Shown here: in pieces, positions 58,401-64,000 of the stretch
How the letters are laid out: the number at the start of each line of letters is the position of its first letter
How positions within the stretch are numbered: position 1 is the first letter of the stretch
NCBI GenBank assembly: GCA_018398575.1
Contig: JAGTXZ010000002.1
Span: 1,862,501-1,926,500, forward strand
Direction: 5' to 3'
Length of the DNA stretch: 64,000 nucleotides
From: Ampelomyces quisqualis
Lineage: Eukaryota > Ascomycota > Dothideomycetes > Pleosporales > Phaeosphaeriaceae
Made by a program: the position numbers and the translations under genes
Notes under the pieces: generated by a model
Databases searched by the model: none
What the model was told of the DNA's origin: nothing
The model's input: the letters and a program-made list of their open reading frames with translations, nothing else

Positions 58401-59900
58401 ACAAAGCTAAGCTAAGGTTATTCTAGCACTACTTGTTACTTAGCTGCCTGCTATGCGCGTGCGTCTATGCACCTACTGTAATTTTGTATTAGCGCTTAGC
58501 TAGCTCTGTCCTAGTTCTTGCACTACTAACATTATCCTTCTTTAGTCTTTTCTTTTACCTTTAGACTGCGCCTAGACTACACACTAACTATACCTACTTT
58601 TCTAACAATTAACTTATTAATTACTTTCTAATATTATCTCTTGCGCGCTCTAAGCACCCTTCTTCTAACCTTATTACACTCTTAAGGCACTGTTACTATA
58701 TAAGTAGTTATAAAGTAACTAGTAACTCTAATAATAAGGCTGTAACGCTAAAGCATATATAGTTTAACTACTTGTTATACGTTAAGAAGTGCGCAGTTTG
58801 CAGCTATATAAACTATATATAGAATATTAGCAAGAAGTATAGCTTTTGTTATATAGCAAAATACTATTATAAGTTGTTTACAGGCTAGCTCTTTACGCAT
58901 TTAGCTCTTTGCGCAGCTCTTAAGGCCTATAAGCTTGTTACTAATAGTAAGAATATAGAAGTATATATTAAAAAGGCTAGTACGTATACCTCTACGTACT
59001 TAAAGGCTGTAAGTAGTTTTCTAGCTATACTTATTCTATAACTATTCTGCTAACTTGCTATAGTTCTATAACGCTAAGCTTAACTTTAAGGTAGCTTACT
59101 AGCTTACTTAGAACAGCAGCGTAACAGCCTTAGCCTTTAGCTCTACCTCTAATACTCTGTTGTTATCTCTTGTTATTATAATACCTAGCTGCAAGAACTA
59201 AGTAAATAACTTAGTTCTTGCTCTAAATATATTAGGCTAAGGTATATAGAAGATAATAGCGTTACAGCGCAAGATTATAGCTAACTAGAATATATATAGC
59301 AGCTAGCCTATCTTTTGTCTGTAAAATTACTAACTAGAGTTTACGTTAGGCCTTCTTCTGCGCTGCTCTTACTACTACTTCTATTCTTCTTTACTTTAAG
59401 CTACACGCAGCGTTGCCTTTAGGCTTTAGTAACAACCTCTTAGGCCTAGCCTGTTACTACTATTACTACTTTGCGTTTCCTAATAATAACAAGTTACTTT
59501 TTAGCAGAGACTAGTTCTAAGCTAGTATAGTTTTGTTGTACTCTTAAGTTAATTCCTTAGAGTCTTTTATAGAAGCCTAGCTGTCTTCTAGGTAGCTACC
59601 CTTTAGAGTAAAAAATAAACCTTCTATAGCCTATATAGCTCTTAATTTTTCTACCTACTATTTTCTAAGTAATATTACTTTATAAATACTTTATTCTTTT
59701 GCATTTAAATATATAAAGTGCTTTTGTATTTAGGAAGTTCTCTTTAGAGTGCTATAATAGTATAATTTATCTTTTTTACTTAACTAGCACTTGTCTCTTA
59801 TTACAGCTACGTGCGTTTTTCTCTTAGAGTATTTCTTCTACTTTCTATTTGCGCAGATTTTTGTCCTTGTCTTCTAGGTCTAAGGCTAGTCCTAATCTAG
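58401..59900. mobile_element. Unresolved repeat remnants
   Basis: AT-rich, RIP-mutated. A plus-strand stretch at ~58,780-59,030 has spaced cysteines (KKCAVCSYINYI, then YSFCYIAKYYY), like a small zinc-binding segment, and an ALCAALKAYKLVTNSK stretch. No family can be named. Confidence 0.3.
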
Positions 59901-62900
59901 AGTCTTAGAAGACTTAGCTTAGAAGTAGATCTTTATAAGCTAGTTTAATAAGATTAACGTGTACTATTTTGTAAAGGCTTCTAAGTAAATCTAGTGTAAC
60001 TATAAGTAGAGATGGGACAGTAACTATAGTATACTTAACCTGTAGCTAGTCTAACTTCCTACTTTTCTATACAGTTTTAACGTTTCTTATAAAAAACTAT
60101 ACTCTATCTCTAACCTAATATTAACGTACTAGTTAGCGTGCCTAATTTGTAGCCTTCTATTGTTTTTGCTAAGTACATAAGATTGCTACTTAGGCTATTA
60201 CTATTTCTTTCTGCAGGTAGTGCATAAACTAGACTGCTCTTTCCTTTACTATTGTAAGTAATAGCTTTAGAATATTACTAGGCTAAATTAGTAGTATATT
60301 GTACCTGTTAAGTAGTAAGTTTAGGCTTACTCTAGTTACAGAAGAGTTTCTATTGTTAAGCAGTAGCTAGCAAGCTGCAAAGTATTAGGGCTAATTTATT
60401 TAGAAGAGATTTACTATAATTCTAAGAACTAATTATACTTCTTAGTTTGCGCGTTCTATACTGCTATCTATTTAAGAGTAATATGCTATAGACAGAAGTT
60501 GTTTAACACTAACAAGTTTGCACAAAGTTTTCTAGAAGTTGCCTAGCTAGTCTAAGCTGCAGTTACTAATTATACTACTTAGAAACCTATAAAACTACTA
60601 CTAGACTTTCTTAAATTGCTTTGCGCAATCCTTAGCCTTTATAAAAGACATAGCTTCTAGCTATACGTACTTAAACAGCCTATTTGTAATAACTAAGAGA
60701 AATTAAAGAGAAGTTTTCTAAGCTTGTAGAAGGTTTACTATAAAATCTATTAAGATTTAGGCCTAGTATTAATCTGCAACTAGAATAGGCTGCAAGAGAC
60801 TCTACCTTTAGAGCTAAAATATATACGCTCTGTAGCAGTAGTAGTTGCAGACAAATTAAGTAACGTCTGCAGCTATTCTGTCCTAATAATAGTCTTAACG
60901 CAAGATTTAAAATGTCTTGTTTTTGCCTAAGTAACTAGCTAAGTTTAAGTTATATACTTGCTAAATAACTGTTGTAGTAAGTAGCTTCTACCTTAGTAGC
61001 TACATTACGCTTCTTTACTAGAGCGCGCTATATACAGAGACGTTACAGTTACTAACTTATTAATTTGTCTTAGCTTCTAGTAGAAATACTCTAGCGCTCT
61101 AATATACTGCTTACAAACAGGCTTAATATGTCTTATCCTAGCATATAGCCTTATCCTAAAGCTCTTGCATATACTAGTCTAAGAAGAGAAGATTTCTTAG
61201 AAGAAGTAGACAGTCTCTCTAATAGAGCTGTGTAGACGTAGACTAGACAAAAAGTAGAGTTATAACGCGCTCTAGTTGTGCTATATAATCCTGCGTATCC
61301 TGCTTACACTAGCTTAGCGCATCTAGATAAGTAGTAAGGCACTCTAAGTAGTACTAAAAGTAAAAGTAGAATTTAAATAGCAGTTTTAACTAATGTTGTT
61401 ATTGCTTTATAAGTAATTGCGTAGTTGTAAAGTATTCTAAATTTTTGTAGTCTATAAGAATAGTAAATAGGCTGTAGATACTTTAAAGCTCTAGTGTCTA
61501 TACTTTAAGGTATTTAACAACTACTATAAGCTTTTTGTTATAGATAGTATAGTTACGTTATACTAGTAATAAGAATGTAGAGTAGTATATAATAGAGTAA
61601 AGCACTCTATTAACGTCTTGCAAAAAGTACCTTCTAAGAGTACACTTAGAGCTATCTACTTCTACTACTAAAGGCTGCGTAAGGTTCTACTAAGTTAGAA
61701 CTAGTCTAGAGCTAAAGACACGCTTTAAGTAGTTAAACGCGTGCTACACTTTAGTTATTTATAAAAAGGTAGTATTCTTTTTTGTTAACGCATACAAGAA
61801 AGCTGCAACGCTAAAGAAATTTAGTATAAAGTTTCTATAGAAGTTAGTAAAGCTAAGGAAACTTTAGACTCCTTAAGAAGATGTTAGAGGCTTCTATTCT
61901 ATAATAGCTTGTACCTTAGCAGAGTTTAACTAGACAGCCTATTCTGCCTTAATAATATATCTTAGATACTTAACTATCTTTGTTGCAAAAGCACACTTCT
62001 TAAAGTCTAAGTATAGACAGGCGTCTTAGAGAAGTTAAAGGACCTGTTGCACCTTACTATAGTAGTCTTTAAGTAAACTACTAGAGTAGATAAGTATATT
62101 ATCTAGGTATGCTGTAGCAAAGTCCTCTAGCGTTTCTTTAAGAGCAGTATTAATATAACGCTAAAATAAAAAGAGTGCACTAGAAAGTCCTATAGGACAA
62201 ACAAGCTACTTAAAGAAGCTAAAGCGTATATAAAATGCTGTAAAGTGCTTATTCTCTGCTATAACTTTTATCTAATAAACGGCTAAGTAAATATTAACCT
62301 TTGTAAACTACCTTACCTAAGAAAGTATACAAAGAGTTTTTTCAATTAATAGAAGTAGGTATTAATCTACCTTTATAATTTTGTTTAGAGCCTAGTAGTT
62401 AACATAGAGGCGCTATATACCTAAAGCCTTCTTTACTAGTAAAACTAGAGCTTTTGCTATAGAGGAGCTAGCGCAGATCTAGCTCTTATCTAGGAGGTCT
62501 GTAACTTACTATTACAGCTCTATTAGGTAATTGCAAAGTATAGAGTATAACAGACTCTAAGAAAGGTCTAGAGTCTTTCTATTCTTGCCTAGTTAGAGTT
62601 AGATGTAATAGTCTATTTGGCTTATGTGCAGAAGTAGACTAGAAGCAGAGCTTTTGTTAAAAATATCTACAAAGTCTAAGATCTGCAGTAAAAGTAAGGT
62701 TATTAATATCTGCTTCTTAGGCAACTTACTTAACATATGCGTTATAGCGTAAATACTAGTTATAGTAAATATTGTACAGTACTTTTATGCTTTAGAATAG
62801 TTATAAAACTCTTGTGTTGCCTTAGTAGCGCTAATCTCTTTTAGGAGTAGTAGAATAGTGTAGTAGGCCTTTTCCTTTACTAGTAGGTTTCTAGCCTACC

Positions 62901-63950
62901 TAATAGTTATTGTGCTATTAGTTGCATAAATAGCTACCTCTTTACAGGCTAGCTATAGTTTCTCTAGAATTTAGTTGTAGGTAAGGCTAGAAACTAAGTA
63001 AGCAACTAATTGTAATTGCTAACTATTGATATTATAGTCTAAGAACGCAATTTAAGTAATTAGCGTAGGTGTACTATCTATAGCAGCCTGCTTTAGGCGT
63101 TGTAGCAGAATATTAGTAGTGTGTATACCTATTCTATATACTAGCGCAGCGTTAATAGCGCTATAATACTTACATCCTATATCTACTAAGGTATTAACGT
63201 TAGTAGCGCTATCTAGTAATAGTAGAACAAAAAATAAGTTACTATTAAGGTAGTTAAGTAGCGTTTCTTATTTCTTGTCTTCTCTACTAACACTATCTAA
63301 GAGGCGCTTCTATCTCTCTAAGAAAGTAAAAGCTACTAGTTTTTTAAAATCTCTGTTAGGGCTGCTTTACTACGCAAAGCGCTAATACTATAGATCTATA
63401 CTATATTTAGATAGCTCTACACGTAGTATTCTTGCTTACTACAACGCGTGTACAAATTACTATAACAACGCTGCTTATAGAGCCTTTTAGAAACTTAGTT
63501 TTTTAACTAAGGTTAGCCTGCACTATTTGCTTGCTAGGCCTTAACTTATTCTTTTGTTTCTACACTTATACTAACTATAGACACTTTTACTATCTTAACG
63601 TCCCTGTTTAAGTTCTTCTTTGCCTAAGTCTCTTCTTTTGTATATAAGTGTTAATGCTCTTTAATAGCTATAGTTTTTAAGTTAATTGCAATAGATTAAT
63701 ATTCTGCTACTACCTAGTTGTAATTAGTACAAGAAACGCTGTAGTAAAAAGTAACTTGTTATAAAGAGTAGTTTAGAGCGCGTTGTAATTTATTAAGTTA
63801 CTGTTTATTATCTTACGTTGCCTCTTTATATTGCAAGAGAAAAGACTTAAAGTGTAAAAAGAAGTTAGTAAAGGACTTCTTTCTAGCCTAGCGCAGCTTC
63901 TCTAAAACTACTTAAGCACGTTCCTTACTATGCTTATCTTTGTAACAACG
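59901..63950 (-). pseudogene. Ty3/gypsy gag-pol (remnant) next to a family A LTR
   Basis: The minus-strand reading has VNYxALNKIIKVDxY (~62,400), HFTAFYIRFSFFK and LVCPIGLSSALFLF (~62,190-62,250), the YLDD box as YLDNILIYS (~62,086-62,109), CAFATKIVKYLRYIIKAE (~61,940-62,000), and RNase H (~61,480-61,800). Integrase-side debris lies lower (to ~60,000) and protease/gag-side debris at 62,700-63,950. Its sequence differs from families A, C and E. A minus-strand family A-type LTR begins at 63,951 and may be its 5' LTR. Confidence 0.7.
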
Positions 63951-64000
63951 CAGGTAGGTACAGCTATTGGAATTAAATTGGATACGTATTAGAGGCATAT
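63951..64000 (-). repeat. Family A LTR, truncated by the window end
   Basis: TGTAACAACGCAGGTAGG at 63,951 is the best preserved copy of this LTR edge and matches 26,272 and 33,907. In the minus orientation it is the 3' edge of an LTR that lies mostly beyond the window. Confidence 0.7.

Larger units (their letters stand above)
26110..64000. repeat. Right AT-rich, RIP-degraded repeat compartment
   Basis: The same mutated composition as the left block, starting after a short transition at ~26,060-26,110. Damage is uneven: roughly 38,000-43,400 and 43,900-57,900 keep more CA and TG dinucleotides than the rest. The block consists of nested LTR elements and two fold-back elements described separately. 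Confidence 0.9.

Overview
The window looks like a filamentous ascomycete chromosome (Pezizomycotina, most likely a dothideomycete). It has two sharply different compartments. About 58 kb (1-20,345 and roughly 26,110-64,000) is AT-rich transposon debris damaged by repeat-induced point mutation (RIP): CpA and TpG are scarce, TpA is in excess, and former CAA, CAG and TGG codons have become stops. The other ~5.7 kb (about 20,346-26,060) has ordinary base composition and carries the only genes I can support. Short introns with GT..AG ends, a fungal DUF7730-type protein and RIP of the CpA>TpA kind support the assignment.

The gene island has two well supported genes on the minus strand. One is a two-exon FAN1-type structure-specific nuclease with SAP, helical and VRR-NUC regions and intact catalytic residues (23,304-26,003). 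The other is a small LPxELRNxVY-type fungal protein (22,029-22,723) whose true start probably lies behind a 56-nt intron. A possible three-exon small gene on the plus strand (21,035-21,370) and a 48-codon ORF before it are tentative. The FAN1 start codon lies only ~100 bp from repeat DNA.

Left repeat block (1-20,345): 3' end and 182-bp LTR of an LTR element ('family B'), unresolved remnants, a Ty3/gypsy integrase C-terminus with chromodomain, a hAT transposon (minus), a Ty1/copia pol 5' half with its LTR (minus), the gag end of a gypsy element ('family C', minus), and a gypsy reverse transcriptase fragment that stops at the island border.

Right repeat block (26,110-64,000): two minus-strand 3' ends of a 300-bp-LTR element ('family A') flank a plus-strand gypsy element that itself carries two inverted ~855-bp fold-back elements. 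Next come a family B 5' LTR with gag, a family A gypsy with recognisable gag, RT, RNase H and integrase (plus), two family C copies in tandem (minus; one carries a 168-bp solo LTR), and another minus-strand gypsy pol that runs into a family A LTR at the window end.

I found no intact transposon gene, tRNA, rRNA or CRISPR array. The repeat blocks appear to be nested, RIP-inactivated elements. The points most worth checking are the FAN1 gene isolated in this compartment, the fold-back element pair, the 33-residue repeats inside a gypsy polyprotein, and the candidate spliced small gene. Family letters A-E are my own labels, not database names.
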